Shown here one piece after another: positions 1-8,198 of a DNA stretch of 32,131 nucleotides. The notes under the pieces are model-generated. The model saw nothing but the letters and a program-made list of their open reading frames with translations, did no database searches and had not been told where the DNA came from. The stretch's first letter is position 1. Each line of letters begins with the position of its first letter. Source of the DNA: Nitrospiria bacterium (lineage in GTDB: Bacteria > Nitrospirota > Nitrospiria > SBBL01 > JAADHI01); NCBI GenBank assembly GCA_945787655.1, contig CALZIJ010000016.1, positions 1-32,131 of the forward strand. The letters are read 5' to 3'. A program made the position numbers and the translations under genes.

Positions 1-829
1 TAATCAGAAAAAACAGGACACCCAGACCAAAAAGCTTAAGATCCTTTTTAATAAAAGTGATCAAGTCGTCCGCAATCATGCTGACGCCCCCTAAAAACAG
101 GTCAGCCTCTTTCCGGTAAGCGTTCATGGCCGCGCGAATCTCGGTGATGTTACGATGCCGAATCACTTTCATTTTTTCATTGTGATCCCTTAAATCTTGC
201 CGAACTTGAGCATATTCCTTTTTTTCAGCAGCGGTCAGCATCCCTTCCCGTTCCTTTTCCCGAAGCGCCGTGCGCCGTTCAAGTAAGTCCTTCCCTCGGA
301 CATCCGTTGGAAAAAGGACTTGCAAGGCGGTGGTTTTCAAATCGGGGCTGATCAGCAGGTTTTGATAAATGGGGCTGTTTTGAAATTCGACCCGGGCTTT
401 TTGAAGATCCGCTTTAGGAGACCGAAGTGTAATGACTGTTTTTGCGAGTTCCTTAATGGGAATCAGCGGACTTTCCAAGAGCGGTACGTCTAACAGCGAA
501 AGCACAGACGACACCCCTTCAAGCGCAGTGAGATCGGTTTGAAGCCGGGCAATCCGGTCGAGGGTTTCCGGTGAAAACAGCTCGCCCTTTGGCGAATAGG
601 TCACCACCACAAAATCCTGCTCACCGTATCGATTCACCACCTCCCGCGTATTTTTGAGATCCTGATCATCTTCTAAAATCAGCGTATCTGCGGATGCGTC
701 CAAACGAAAATCTTTGGCCTGATATCCCAGAAAGGAAATAAAGACCAGGATGACCGCCAATACGATACGCGGATGCGCCAGCACCGTCTGATCAAAAAGA
801 CGTTCTATTGGAGATTTTGAGGATGTCAT
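1..829 (-). CDS. RND/MMPL-superfamily exporter, N-terminal part (cut by left edge)
   Basis: The frame runs from an ATG at 827-829 off the left edge and gives about 276 residues without a stop. After a short cytoplasmic start there is one hydrophobic segment (about residues 20-40, AHPRIVLAVILVFISFLGYQ), then a long hydrophilic region with DxSADTLxxEDD and YGEQDFVVV. This is the layout of TM1 plus the first porter domain of RND/MMPL transporters of the HpnN type. A second hydrophobic segment begins just before the edge. The start lies 29 bases after the mlaC stop and I see no strong Shine-Dalgarno, so translation may be coupled. Known relatives are inner-membrane pumps, some moving lipids such as hopanoids. 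The position after MlaA and MlaC suggests a lipid or hydrophobic substrate; that is inference. The C-terminal half is not visible. Confidence 0.85.
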   Translation of the reverse strand, partial: MTSSKSPIERLFDQTVLAHPRIVLAVILVFISFLGYQAKDFRLDASADTLILEDDQDLKNTREVVNRYGEQDFVVVTYSPKGELFSPETLDRIARLQTDLTALEGVSSVLSLLDVPLLESPLIPIKELAKTVITLRSPKADLQKARVEFQNSPIYQNLLISPDLKTTALQVLFPTDVRGKDLLERRTALREKEREGMLTAAEKKEYAQVRQDLRDHNEKMKVIRHRNITEIRAAMNAYRKEADLFLGGVSMIADDLITFIKKDLKLFGLGVLFFLI

Positions 830-858
830 AGAAACAGATGGGTCAAAATGGGAAACAG

Positions 859-1449
859 TTAATTGGACTCGGCTTCGGGCCGCTCCAGCTTGGCGAAAAG
901 GTCTTTCATCGTCCCCGTCTGAAGTACTTCATTAAACTGGGAACGATAAGTTGTAATCAGGCTCACCCCCTCCAACTCGACGTCATAGACCCGCCACCCT
1001 TCTTTTTTGGATTTGTAGAGTTTATAAAGCATGGTAATTTTATTGTCCTTGGACACCAGCTCTGTCAGCATTTGAACCTTGTTTTTCACCTGCTCAGGTT
1101 TGCTGTACACGATTTTTTCATCGTCATAAAGATCCAGTTTTTCTAAATAGGACGCCTTTAAACGCTCGATAAACAAATCGGTAAACCGCTTTTTCTCTTT
1201 GCCGCTAAGACCCGGCCAGTGTTTTTTACCCAGGCTTAATTTCGCCATGGTATCAAAATCAAAGGCTTCGGTGATAATGACCACGATTTTATCATTCCGC
1301 GTTTTTTTATCCAGTTTTTTGTCTTGCAACAAGGCCATGACACCATCCAGCCGCTGGGTCAAAAATGCTTCGACTTCGGCCACATCACTGGCCAACACCG
1401 GCTGGGTCAAGAGCATCATTCCGATCAACACAAAAACAGCTTTTTTCAT
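859..1449 (-). CDS. mlaC: MlaC/Ttg2D-family periplasmic phospholipid-binding protein
   Basis: This 196-residue protein has a signal peptide (MKKAVFVLIGMMLL...VLA) and the MlaC/Tol_Tol_Ttg2 pattern: an amphipathic N-terminal helix, FDFDTMAKLSLG, then W..LS..EK..F...F...L...Y, and a C-terminal VYDVELEGVSLITTYRSQF close to the family's VxDVxxEGVSLxxxYRxxF. MlaC carries phospholipids across the periplasm. It starts three bases after the mlaA stop and has a strong AAGGAG Shine-Dalgarno, so the two are surely co-translated. The next gene downstream encodes an RND pump, whereas canonical Mla operons encode an ABC/MCE complex. HpnM of hopanoid operons is a member of the same family and a possible alternative name, but no hopanoid synthesis gene is visible. 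Confidence 0.93.
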   Translation of the reverse strand: MKKAVFVLIGMMLLTQPVLASDVAEVEAFLTQRLDGVMALLQDKKLDKKTRNDKIVVIITEAFDFDTMAKLSLGKKHWPGLSGKEKKRFTDLFIERLKASYLEKLDLYDDEKIVYSKPEQVKNKVQMLTELVSKDNKITMLYKLYKSKKEGWRVYDVELEGVSLITTYRSQFNEVLQTGTMKDLFAKLERPEAESN

Positions 1450-1452
1450 AAG

Positions 1453-2304
1453 TCACTCCTTGATTTCTGCCGCACGGTTTCGTTCATAAGCATCCCTCAA
1501 AAAGGAGTAAAGATCAAGTGCGTCCCGACGCAGGCTTTCATATTCCTCCAAACTGAGAGAAGCGCTATTGAGTCTTCGGTAAGATTCCGCACCAACGGCG
1601 ATAAGTGTTCCGTCAGATTCCGAAACTCCGGAAATGTTCATCTCCGGAATATAGGCCAAAGGCACGGAATAGGCATCAGGAATCAGCCCGATCGCATCTC
1701 TTAAATTTGAAGGCCCGATAAAAGGCAATACAATATGAAAACCGGGGCCGACCCCGTATACACCCAGGGTTTGCCCAAAATCCTCCGGATGGGCTTCGAG
1801 TCCGAGCCACTCCTCGGCAGGATCAAAAAAACCCAGTAAGCCCACCGTGCTGTTGACAATAAATCGGGCGGTCTCGATCGCGGCCTGATCATATTTGACC
1901 TGTAAAACATTGTTGAGAAACCGCAGCGGATAAAACAGATTTTTAAAAAACCGGCGGATACCAATACGGCCCCCTTCCGGCACCACGAAACTGTATCCTC
2001 TGGAAACGGGTGAAAGCACATAGTCAAAAAATTTGTCGTTGAATGTCGTCATCGCCCGGTTGTAACCTGACAGCGGATCAAAAACCGTTTCCTCCGTCAC
2101 GGGAGAGAATTCATCCTCGAATTCATCAAAACCGATTTCATCCGAAGCATCCTGGGCCACAATGCTTAAATCGGACACAGTCAGCGGCTCCTGAAATCCC
2201 TTGGTCAATCCCTTTTGTTTCACGCCTGCACAGGAAACCATTAAAAAGGACATCACGGACAAAACAATAAAATGGCGGGCGCTTCTAGAGCTCGGGGTGT
2301 CCAC
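1453..2304 (-). CDS. mlaA: MlaA/VacJ outer-membrane lipoprotein
   Basis: This 283-residue protein starts with GTG and carries a lipoprotein signal (FLMVSC|AG, lipidated Cys near residue 25). A linker rich in acidic residues follows, then the MlaA domain: DPLSGYNRAMTTFND, GIRRFFKNLFYPLRFLNNVLQ, RFIVNSTVGLLGFFDPA, EDFGQTLGVYGVGPG and LPFIGPSNLRDAIG. These match the family's core motifs. MlaA forms a channel that removes phospholipids from the outer leaflet of the outer membrane and passes them to MlaC, which is the next gene. The acidic linker between lipidation site and domain is longer than in E. coli MlaA. The start has no strong Shine-Dalgarno, so the exact start is less certain than the identity. 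Confidence 0.94.
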   Translation of the reverse strand: MDTPSSRSARHFIVLSVMSFLMVSCAGVKQKGLTKGFQEPLTVSDLSIVAQDASDEIGFDEFEDEFSPVTEETVFDPLSGYNRAMTTFNDKFFDYVLSPVSRGYSFVVPEGGRIGIRRFFKNLFYPLRFLNNVLQVKYDQAAIETARFIVNSTVGLLGFFDPAEEWLGLEAHPEDFGQTLGVYGVGPGFHIVLPFIGPSNLRDAIGLIPDAYSVPLAYIPEMNISGVSESDGTLIAVGAESYRRLNSASLSLEEYESLRRDALDLYSFLRDAYERNRAAEIKE

Positions 2305-2335
2305 TCGGTATTCAGCACTTTCCGAAGTGTCCCGT

Positions 2336-3286
2336 TTAAGAGGTCACTTCTTTCAGCTCTTCATTCGAAATTGCCGAAGCGGACGTCTTTTTCCCCCACT
2401 GCAAGTATGCGACAAAGAGCGATTCAAGAGTCAGCCAGCCGGCGCAGGCCGACATGAGCAACGCAAGATCCATTTCCGGAGACAAGGTGATTTGAAAAAT
2501 AATACGAAGGAGATACGCTAAAATTAAAAAATAGGTCACGGCCATGGTAAAACCCGGCCAAATAAAATAGCGGATGAGTGTCCGGCGCGAGGGCGGCACA
2601 TCTAAAGCCCAGGCATAGGCCAAGGTTGCGACCACTCCAACGGCGATGCCCACAGCCACAGACTGATGCCGCGGATCGGGCAGGAGCGGCCCCAAATAAA
2701 GCCCGGTCAAGGCGCCGCCGATAATGGCCGTAGACACCAGCATGACGATTTTTTGGGCCGCAACGGGAAACATTTCCCGGATCGATCGGCCGTCAGGGAA
2801 GATTTTCATTTTGTGTTCACCGGATTGTTCCAAACGACGCAAATACCCGATTTCAAAACCGTCCCGCGCTGCCGCGCTCGCCACAAAACTGATTAACGCG
2901 GCCCGGAACGATTGATATCCGAAGAGAAATTCCACAATCCCCAAAATCATCCAGTACAGCGCAAAACCGTATAAAAAACCGATTTTGATCGAAAGCCATT
3001 TTAACTCTTCCGGCCGTTCCCGCCAAAGCTCACGAAAGGGACGGCCGAATCCTTTTGCATAGGCATAGAGTACCACAGGAACGCAGGAAAGGGCCGAAAG
3101 CAGGCCGATAATCAATAATTTCATGACGCGGGTTTCGGAAAACAAATAATAGGTGATGACCAGAAAAGGCAAAAATACCGCAAATCCGGCGATGAGAATC
3201 ACGCGCATTTTTAAGCGGTTTGAGACCTTGTCCGCCTTCAGCGCATCGCCGTAAACCACCTTTAATTTCAGCCGGTGCAACATCAT
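2336..3286 (-). CDS. Polytopic inner-membrane protein of unknown function, upstream of mlaA
   Basis: This 316-residue protein is strongly hydrophobic, with about seven to eight candidate membrane spans (around residues 28-48, 53-75, 99-135, 178-203, 211-230, 238-266 and 273-295). Between the third and fourth hydrophobic blocks lies a charged loop with ARDGFEIGYLRRLEQ and FPDGRSIREMF. I do not recognise a family. It ends 31 bases before the mlaA start and is on the same strand, so it is probably in the same transcript. A role in lipid or envelope traffic is only inferred from this position. The listed start directly follows the stop of the AT-rich gene upstream. A later Met (near residue 27, before the first span) is a possible alternative start. 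Confidence 0.8.
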   Translation of the reverse strand: MMLHRLKLKVVYGDALKADKVSNRLKMRVILIAGFAVFLPFLVITYYLFSETRVMKLLIIGLLSALSCVPVVLYAYAKGFGRPFRELWRERPEELKWLSIKIGFLYGFALYWMILGIVEFLFGYQSFRAALISFVASAAARDGFEIGYLRRLEQSGEHKMKIFPDGRSIREMFPVAAQKIVMLVSTAIIGGALTGLYLGPLLPDPRHQSVAVGIAVGVVATLAYAWALDVPPSRRTLIRYFIWPGFTMAVTYFLILAYLLRIIFQITLSPEMDLALLMSACAGWLTLESLFVAYLQWGKKTSASAISNEELKEVTS

Positions 3287-3287
3287 T

Positions 3288-3734
3288 TTAGGTTATTGCT
3301 CTCCTAGTCATGGTATTACTAATAGGCTCGGAACTACGATCCCTATAAATACTGTTACATTCATTGCATTTCCAGGCTCTGTTTTCTAAAGTTTGAAGAT
3401 GGATGAGCTTCCCTAGGCTATCATAGCATTTTTGACAATATGGCTCTTCCTTACTACCATCACTTTCAAGGCAATAAAATGGTCTTTTCCAAACGACATT
3501 TGCTTTTATTTGAAGCTCTTGTTTCAGTCTTTGTATCTCTGTGTCTTTTTCTGCAAGCAATTCCCGAATATTGGCAACTTCCATTTTTAAATCCGCCAAT
3601 GCACTGATTAATTCAGCCAGTTTTAATTTTACTTCGGCTTCTTCCAGAGAAGAACCACTTTGCTTAATAATCGTTACAATATCTGTAGCGCTCTTTATTG
3701 TAAATAACAGAGAATTTATTGAAGAAATGTCCAT
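3288..3734 (-). CDS. Hypothetical coiled-coil protein with C-terminal zinc ribbon
   Basis: I place the start at the second Met (MDISSINSLL), because AGAGAG lies about ten bases upstream. The first Met (at 3755) has no Shine-Dalgarno and would add seven residues. The protein is 148 residues: an N-terminal helical part, a predicted coiled coil (about residues 35-75, KLKLAELISALADLKME then LLAEKDTEIQRLKQEL), and a C-terminal CQKCYD...CNECN ribbon with two Cys pairs (CxxC...CxxC). It resembles a family of small hypothetical proteins often found as accessory cargo; I cannot name a function. Two 60-base lines counted by hand are 38% GC, well below the adjoining genes, and the codon choice is AT-rich. 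It sits exactly between the M16 gene and the membrane protein, with gaps of about 40 bases and one base. A late insertion is likely. Confidence 0.8.
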   Translation of the reverse strand: MDISSINSLLFTIKSATDIVTIIKQSGSSLEEAEVKLKLAELISALADLKMEVANIRELLAEKDTEIQRLKQELQIKANVVWKRPFYCLESDGSKEEPYCQKCYDSLGKLIHLQTLENRAWKCNECNSIYRDRSSEPISNTMTRRAIT

Positions 3735-3775
3735 TAACTTATTACTCTCTTTCATTAAGAAACAACAACATTACC

Positions 3776-5221
3776 TCAATCCTTCAACGCAATCTCTTCA
3801 ACCTTGCCCAAATCCGATAAGGGCTTGTCGAAAAGCGACTCGTCGCCCACGATCATCATGATCAAGCGGTCCGGGTGCAGGTATTTTTTCGCGACCCGCA
3901 GGATATCGGCCTTTGTCACTTTTTCAACATTGTCCCGGTATTGCTCCAGAAAATCTTCGGGCAAACCGTAATAATCCAGGGAAATCTGGCGCCCCACGAT
4001 TTGCGCGGGTGATGAAAAAGAAAAAATAAACGAATTCAGAAAAGCCTCCTTCGCGCGCGACAACTCTTCGTCGGTGACTTCCGCCTCACGGATTTTTCCA
4101 ATTTGATCAATCATGCTTGTGATCGCCTGTAAACTTTTTTCCGCCCGCGTCGCCCCGTAAGCCAGAAAAAACCCCCGCTCCAGCTTGCCCGGCTGAAACG
4201 CGCTGCCCACGGAATAGGCCAAACCCTGACGCGTCCGCACGTCCTGAAAAAGCCGGCTGTTTAATCCGCCGGAACCCAGAATATCATTCATGATGGAAAG
4301 CGCGAAAAAATCCGGGTTTTTCTGTTTAATACCAAGATGCCCGATACGGACCTGGGTTTGAGGAATGGCCTTGCTAATTTTATACACTGCCCCCGACATC
4401 CGCTCTTTCACCGGGGGAACGGCTGGAAAATCGATCTTTTTTTGCGCCCAGCCATTAAAGGCCTGTTCCAATATCGCGATCATTTCCTTTTTTTCAAAAT
4501 CGCCGGTCACCCCCAGGATGGTGTTGTTCGGGGCGAAATAGCGTTGATGATAGTCGAGCAAATCCGCCCTCGAAATCGCATTGATCGTGTCAACGGTGGT
4601 TTCGCGGGCATACGCGTTGTCTTCGCCATAAAGTTGTTTAAAAAATTCTCGTGTCGCAACCGAGGGCGGCCGGTCATTTCTACGCCGAATCGACTCCAGG
4701 GCCCGGTTTTTTGCAATATTAAGTTTCTCTTCCTCAAAGGCGGGAAAACGCAGGGTTTCGACAAAAAGCTTCAAACCCAGATCAAAATCTTTTTTAAGTA
4801 TATTCAGTGACGCACTGCCGGAATCCGTGCCAATACTCACCGACAAACGCGCGGCGATTTGATCCAGTATTTCATCCAGAGCCTCGCTCGAATGGCTGCG
4901 GTTTCCGCCGGAGCGCATGACGCTGCCCGTGATCCCCGCCAGGCCGATTTTATCCGCCGGTTCATAAATCGAGCCGGTGCGAATCATGGCCTGAAGTTGA
5001 ATGAGCGGCAGCTCGTGATCTTCAAGCAAGTACACTGTCATGCCGTTTGAAAGTGTGACTTTTTCCGCCATCGGCGGCTGAAACACGATGGGCGCGAAAG
5101 TCATTTTCCGGGGATCGATGGTTTCCGAAACTGCCGGAGCAGGAGTCAGTGAGAATCCAAGCCAGAAAACGGAGACGAAAAACGCGATACGGAATATGTG
5201 TTTGAACCGATTTGGATTCAC
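3776..5221 (-). CDS. M16-family peptidase-like protein, non-catalytic partner
   Basis: This 481-residue protein has a signal peptide or membrane anchor (about residues 9-31). It contains two M16-type halves. The first half has the usual LSNGMTVYLLEDHELPLIQLQAMIRTG opening in divided form, but GLAGITGSVM sits where the HxxEH zinc site should be, so this protein lacks the catalytic motif. The second half keeps the RLFQDVR...GLAYSV segment that carries the conserved Arg/Tyr pair of the substrate-binding partner. Pairs of one active and one inactive M16B subunit are known to form heterodimers. The start overlaps the stop of the upstream catalytic gene by four bases (ATGA), which supports translational coupling and a complex. 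It is probably periplasmic, possibly handling misfolded or small peptides; the substrate cannot be read from the sequence. Confidence 0.92.
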   Translation of the reverse strand: MNPNRFKHIFRIAFFVSVFWLGFSLTPAPAVSETIDPRKMTFAPIVFQPPMAEKVTLSNGMTVYLLEDHELPLIQLQAMIRTGSIYEPADKIGLAGITGSVMRSGGNRSHSSEALDEILDQIAARLSVSIGTDSGSASLNILKKDFDLGLKLFVETLRFPAFEEEKLNIAKNRALESIRRRNDRPPSVATREFFKQLYGEDNAYARETTVDTINAISRADLLDYHQRYFAPNNTILGVTGDFEKKEMIAILEQAFNGWAQKKIDFPAVPPVKERMSGAVYKISKAIPQTQVRIGHLGIKQKNPDFFALSIMNDILGSGGLNSRLFQDVRTRQGLAYSVGSAFQPGKLERGFFLAYGATRAEKSLQAITSMIDQIGKIREAEVTDEELSRAKEAFLNSFIFSFSSPAQIVGRQISLDYYGLPEDFLEQYRDNVEKVTKADILRVAKKYLHPDRLIMMIVGDESLFDKPLSDLGKVEEIALKD

Positions 5222-6729
5222 AATCCGCCTCCCTCGTTTGTTGCTTGCGCCGCATCCTTTTTAAGCAATGTCGCGACCGTTCGCTGCTTTTTGATAAAGT
5301 ATTTTCTAGCCACGCGTTTTACATCTTCCGCCGTCACTTTGGCGATGGCGTCCCGATTTCTAAGCGTGTAGCGCCAGTCCCCGGCCACGGCTTCAAAATA
5401 GGCCAGTCGACTGGCCAAACCGCTGTTGGATTGCAGGGAGCGGATCAGCGACGCATCGATGTTTGTGATCACTTTGTCCAATTCTTTCTGCGTCGGCCCT
5501 TCGTTTTTCAAACGGTTCAATTCTTCATAGATGGCCGCCTCGACTTCTGCCGTGGTGTGCGGCGCCCGGGGCGTTGCGAAAATCGTAAACAAATTCGGGT
5601 AACGCGGACCGGGGATACCTGCACTCGTGGAAACTGATACAACCAGTTTTTTTTCGACCACCAGCTTTTTATACAAGCGTGAAGTCCGCCCCATGGAAAG
5701 CAGGGAATCAATCACATCAAAAACCGGATCATCCGGGTGATGGAGGTTGGGCTTGTGAAACCCGATCATCATTTGCGGATTCGCCTCGTCCTCCACTTCG
5801 ACCCGCCGTTCGCCCCGTTGCGGAGGTTCAACGGTTTTGACCAGGGGCGGCGTGGGTGCGGTCGGAATTTTTCCAAAAGTGTTTTCCAGTTGCGGGATCA
5901 CTTCATCGGCCTTAAAATCCCCGACAATGGTGATAATCGTATTGCTGGGACCATAATAGATTTTAAAAAAAGCGCTGGTTTCAGTGGCTGAAAGCGTGCC
6001 GACATCGGAGGGCCAGCCCAATATCGGGTTGCCATAGGGATGCGCGGCAAACGCGGTGGACAAAAACGACTCGTACAGTTTGCCCCCGGGATTGGTTTCC
6101 ACACTCCGTCGGCGTTCCTCCATTACCACGTCCCGTTCTTTGTAAAATTCGCGCATGACCGGATTCGCCATGCGATCCGATTCAACGGCAATCCAGAGCG
6201 GCAGGCGGTTCACCGGAAAACTCACCATGTAGTTGGTGACGTCTTTCCCGGTGGATGCATTAAAACCCACTGCGCCGTTTCGGTCGTAAATTTCTCCAAA
6301 TTCATTGGGAATGACGTATTCCCGCGCCTCTTTTTGAAGGGCTTCAAATTCGGCCATCCATTTTTCAAGCCGTTTTTCATCAGCATGGATACCTTTGCGT
6401 TTTTCGGTTTCCATCGCTTCATAAACCGTTTCTATTTTTTCCAGAACCTTTTTTTCTTCAGCGTAATTTTTTGTCCCGATCGTCTTTGTGCCTTTAAAGG
6501 CCATGTGTTCGTAGAGATGAGCAATACCGGTATTGCCATTCACTTCGTTGGCGCCGCCCACCCTGTAAACAATACGGAGCGCAACGGTCGGCACCTGGTG
6601 TCGCTCAACCATTAACACGCGAAGGCCGTTTGAAAGCGTGTGCTCGATGACGCGGTCTGCGAGGCTTTGCGCGGAAACAGAAACCGGGACAAGGGCAAAG
6701 GCGATGATACTGAAGAACCACTTTTTCAT
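5218..6729 (-). CDS. M16-family zinc metallopeptidase, catalytic subunit, secreted
   Basis: This 503-residue protein has a clear signal peptide (MKKWFFSIIAFALVPVSVSA|Q) and a strong AAGGAG Shine-Dalgarno. The inverted zinc motif HLYEH is at residues 71-75, followed by MAFKGT. The ERDVVMEERR segment near 198-207 probably carries the third zinc ligand. About 70 residues rich in Lys and Glu are inserted between the zinc motif and YDRNGAVGFNAST, as in several bacterial two-subunit M16 enzymes. The C-terminal half has MGRTSRLYKKLV, the second M16 domain. It is co-translated with the inactive partner downstream, so a periplasmic heterodimer is the likely product. The gene upstream is phosphoglycolate phosphatase, 32 bases away, which does not point to a substrate. 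Confidence 0.94.
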   Translation of the reverse strand: MKKWFFSIIAFALVPVSVSAQSLADRVIEHTLSNGLRVLMVERHQVPTVALRIVYRVGGANEVNGNTGIAHLYEHMAFKGTKTIGTKNYAEEKKVLEKIETVYEAMETEKRKGIHADEKRLEKWMAEFEALQKEAREYVIPNEFGEIYDRNGAVGFNASTGKDVTNYMVSFPVNRLPLWIAVESDRMANPVMREFYKERDVVMEERRRSVETNPGGKLYESFLSTAFAAHPYGNPILGWPSDVGTLSATETSAFFKIYYGPSNTIITIVGDFKADEVIPQLENTFGKIPTAPTPPLVKTVEPPQRGERRVEVEDEANPQMMIGFHKPNLHHPDDPVFDVIDSLLSMGRTSRLYKKLVVEKKLVVSVSTSAGIPGPRYPNLFTIFATPRAPHTTAEVEAAIYEELNRLKNEGPTQKELDKVITNIDASLIRSLQSNSGLASRLAYFEAVAGDWRYTLRNRDAIAKVTAEDVKRVARKYFIKKQRTVATLLKKDAAQATNEGGGL

Positions 6730-6761
6730 AAATACTCCTTAATTCAACCCCACAGCCTGTG

Positions 6762-7406
6762 TCATGAAAAAAGGGTTGTCAATTCGACACTCGATTCAAT
6801 CAGAAAATCCGGCTCGGATGTTTTGAGTTCCGCCGCATGACCAAAACCGTAACCGACCCCACAGGAAAACACGCCCGCGGCCTTGGCCGCGTGAATATCA
6901 TTGAGAGAGTCCCCGATCATCACTGTTTTTTTCACATCCACATTCAGTGCACTCACTGTTTTTAAAAGCATTTCAGGGTGTGGCTTTAACTGCATTTTGG
7001 GCCCCGCGCCCAGAATGAGATCGAAGGCGCTTGATAAATTAAGGCCCGCGATAATTTTTTCGGTGTAATGCGCAGGCTTGTTGGTGACCAGTGCGGTTTT
7101 TTTATGTTCAAAGTGTGCAAGAACGTCTTCAATGCCAGGAAACAATTGCGTGTGATCCAGTAAATGTGAAAGATAGTGCTGCTCAAAACAATCCAGTGCA
7201 TCGTCGATTAACTTGGGGTCATCCGATCCAACGGCATCAATAATCAACTGACGGACACCGTTTCCCACATAAGTATAAATCAACTCATGCGGCTTCTCCG
7301 GCAATCCGACATCCCGAAAAGTTAAATTCACAGAATTGGCGATGTCCTTTTTTGAATCGATGACCGTGCCATCCAGATCAAAAATCAAAAGCTCAACGTA
7401 AGGCAT
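6762..7406 (-). CDS. gph: Phosphoglycolate phosphatase (HAD superfamily)
   Basis: This 214-residue protein is a complete subfamily I HAD phosphatase. It has LIFDLDGTVIDS (nucleophile and acid Asp, about residues 9-13), a helical cap with the Gph-like YVGNGVRQLI, motif II in LVTNKP, the motif III Lys in LKPHPEML, and GDSLNDIHAAKAAG for motif IV. The GxGVRxLI cap motif favours phosphoglycolate phosphatase over other HAD enzymes. It removes phosphate from 2-phosphoglycolate in the cytoplasm, a product of DNA repair or of Rubisco oxygenation; no Rubisco gene is visible. It lies between the UbiA-like gene and the M16 pair on the same strand. Confidence 0.88.
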   Translation of the reverse strand: MPYVELLIFDLDGTVIDSKKDIANSVNLTFRDVGLPEKPHELIYTYVGNGVRQLIIDAVGSDDPKLIDDALDCFEQHYLSHLLDHTQLFPGIEDVLAHFEHKKTALVTNKPAHYTEKIIAGLNLSSAFDLILGAGPKMQLKPHPEMLLKTVSALNVDVKKTVMIGDSLNDIHAAKAAGVFSCGVGYGFGHAAELKTSEPDFLIESSVELTTLFS

Positions 7407-7457
7407 ACAGGTCCATCGGATTGATTCTTAAACATTGCGGCATCGTTCTGACATCTT

Positions 7458-7471
7458 AGCCGCTAACGGCT
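7458..7471 (-). other. Short perfect inverted repeat in an intergenic gap
   Basis: AGCCG-TTAG-CGGCT lies between the UbiA-like gene and gph. It has a five-pair GC-rich stem, but no T-run follows on either strand, so it is not a good terminator. It could weakly attenuate transcription or be chance. Confidence 0.25.
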
Positions 7472-7487
7472 GTATTTTCAATCTCTT

Positions 7488-8198
7488 TTAAAAACCGATT
7501 CGCCAAACAAGCATCCCCGCGGCCAATGTTAAAACCCCCAGGCTAATCCCTTTCAAAATGTGTTCATATCGTTTTTGAAATTCAAGATGGGCTTTTGTAC
7601 CGGAACGCTTGATCCCCTTGTATGGACGCGAGGCGTTAATTTCCACATAACTGAGCAGCCCCATCGCCCCGCCCAAAATAAGTGCAGACAGTGACATTCC
7701 GTTCGTTTGAATCATATACCCTGCCCAAAGCGGCAAGGTACCCCATGAAAAGGCAAACCATTCGTCCGTATGAAAACGGCCGTTAAACAATTCAAGATTG
7801 TAGGCAAAAAGGAAAAATCCTTCCAAAAGCGCGATGACCGCGAGAGACGGGGTCACCGTAAAAATATAATACAACCCAATCCCGTAAGCCGGGATAAGCG
7901 AAAAAATGACCAGGATCCAGCCGGTTTTTCGGGAGAAATGATTGCCCCAGGGTTTGCCCGTTTTACCCCCGATGGCATCCAGGGCGTGTGCGGCAATTCC
8001 CAAACCAAAAAAATAAATCGTCACGACCGCGGCAACGCGGTCCCAATACACCGTTTCCGCCAGCATCGACCCGATTACGGTAAAACCAAGTACCATACCG
8101 GTATACGGCAAAAAAAGGAGTCCGATAAAAATGCGGAATTTCAGCGGACCGAATTGCGGGACAAACCATTCCGACCTTCGGTCTGTTAAAGAGTCCAT
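7488..8198 (-). CDS. Polytopic membrane protein, possibly UbiA-superfamily-like
   Basis: This 236-residue protein has roughly seven hydrophobic stretches. After the second there is a distinctive AAHALDAIGGKTGKPWGN, which recalls the Asp/Gly-rich loop of UbiA-type prenyltransferase relatives that carry an AHxxDEL-GRPL variant. The canonical NDxxDxxxD Mg-diphosphate motif is absent, so prenyltransferase activity cannot be claimed. A second polar segment, FNGRFHTDEWFAFSWGTLP, sits later. The start codon directly follows the stop of the Ycf48-like gene (TAA then ATG), so the two are translationally coupled. Function is unknown. Confidence 0.75.
   Translation of the reverse strand: MDSLTDRRSEWFVPQFGPLKFRIFIGLLFLPYTGMVLGFTVIGSMLAETVYWDRVAAVVTIYFFGLGIAAHALDAIGGKTGKPWGNHFSRKTGWILVIFSLIPAYGIGLYYIFTVTPSLAVIALLEGFFLFAYNLELFNGRFHTDEWFAFSWGTLPLWAGYMIQTNGMSLSALILGGAMGLLSYVEINASRPYKGIKRSGTKAHLEFQKRYEHILKGISLGVLTLAAGMLVWRIGF

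Noticed and set aside
6040-6615. 191-codon open frame antisense to the M16 peptidase
   Set aside because: Opposite a gene with intact HxxEH and signal peptide; translation shows no domain.
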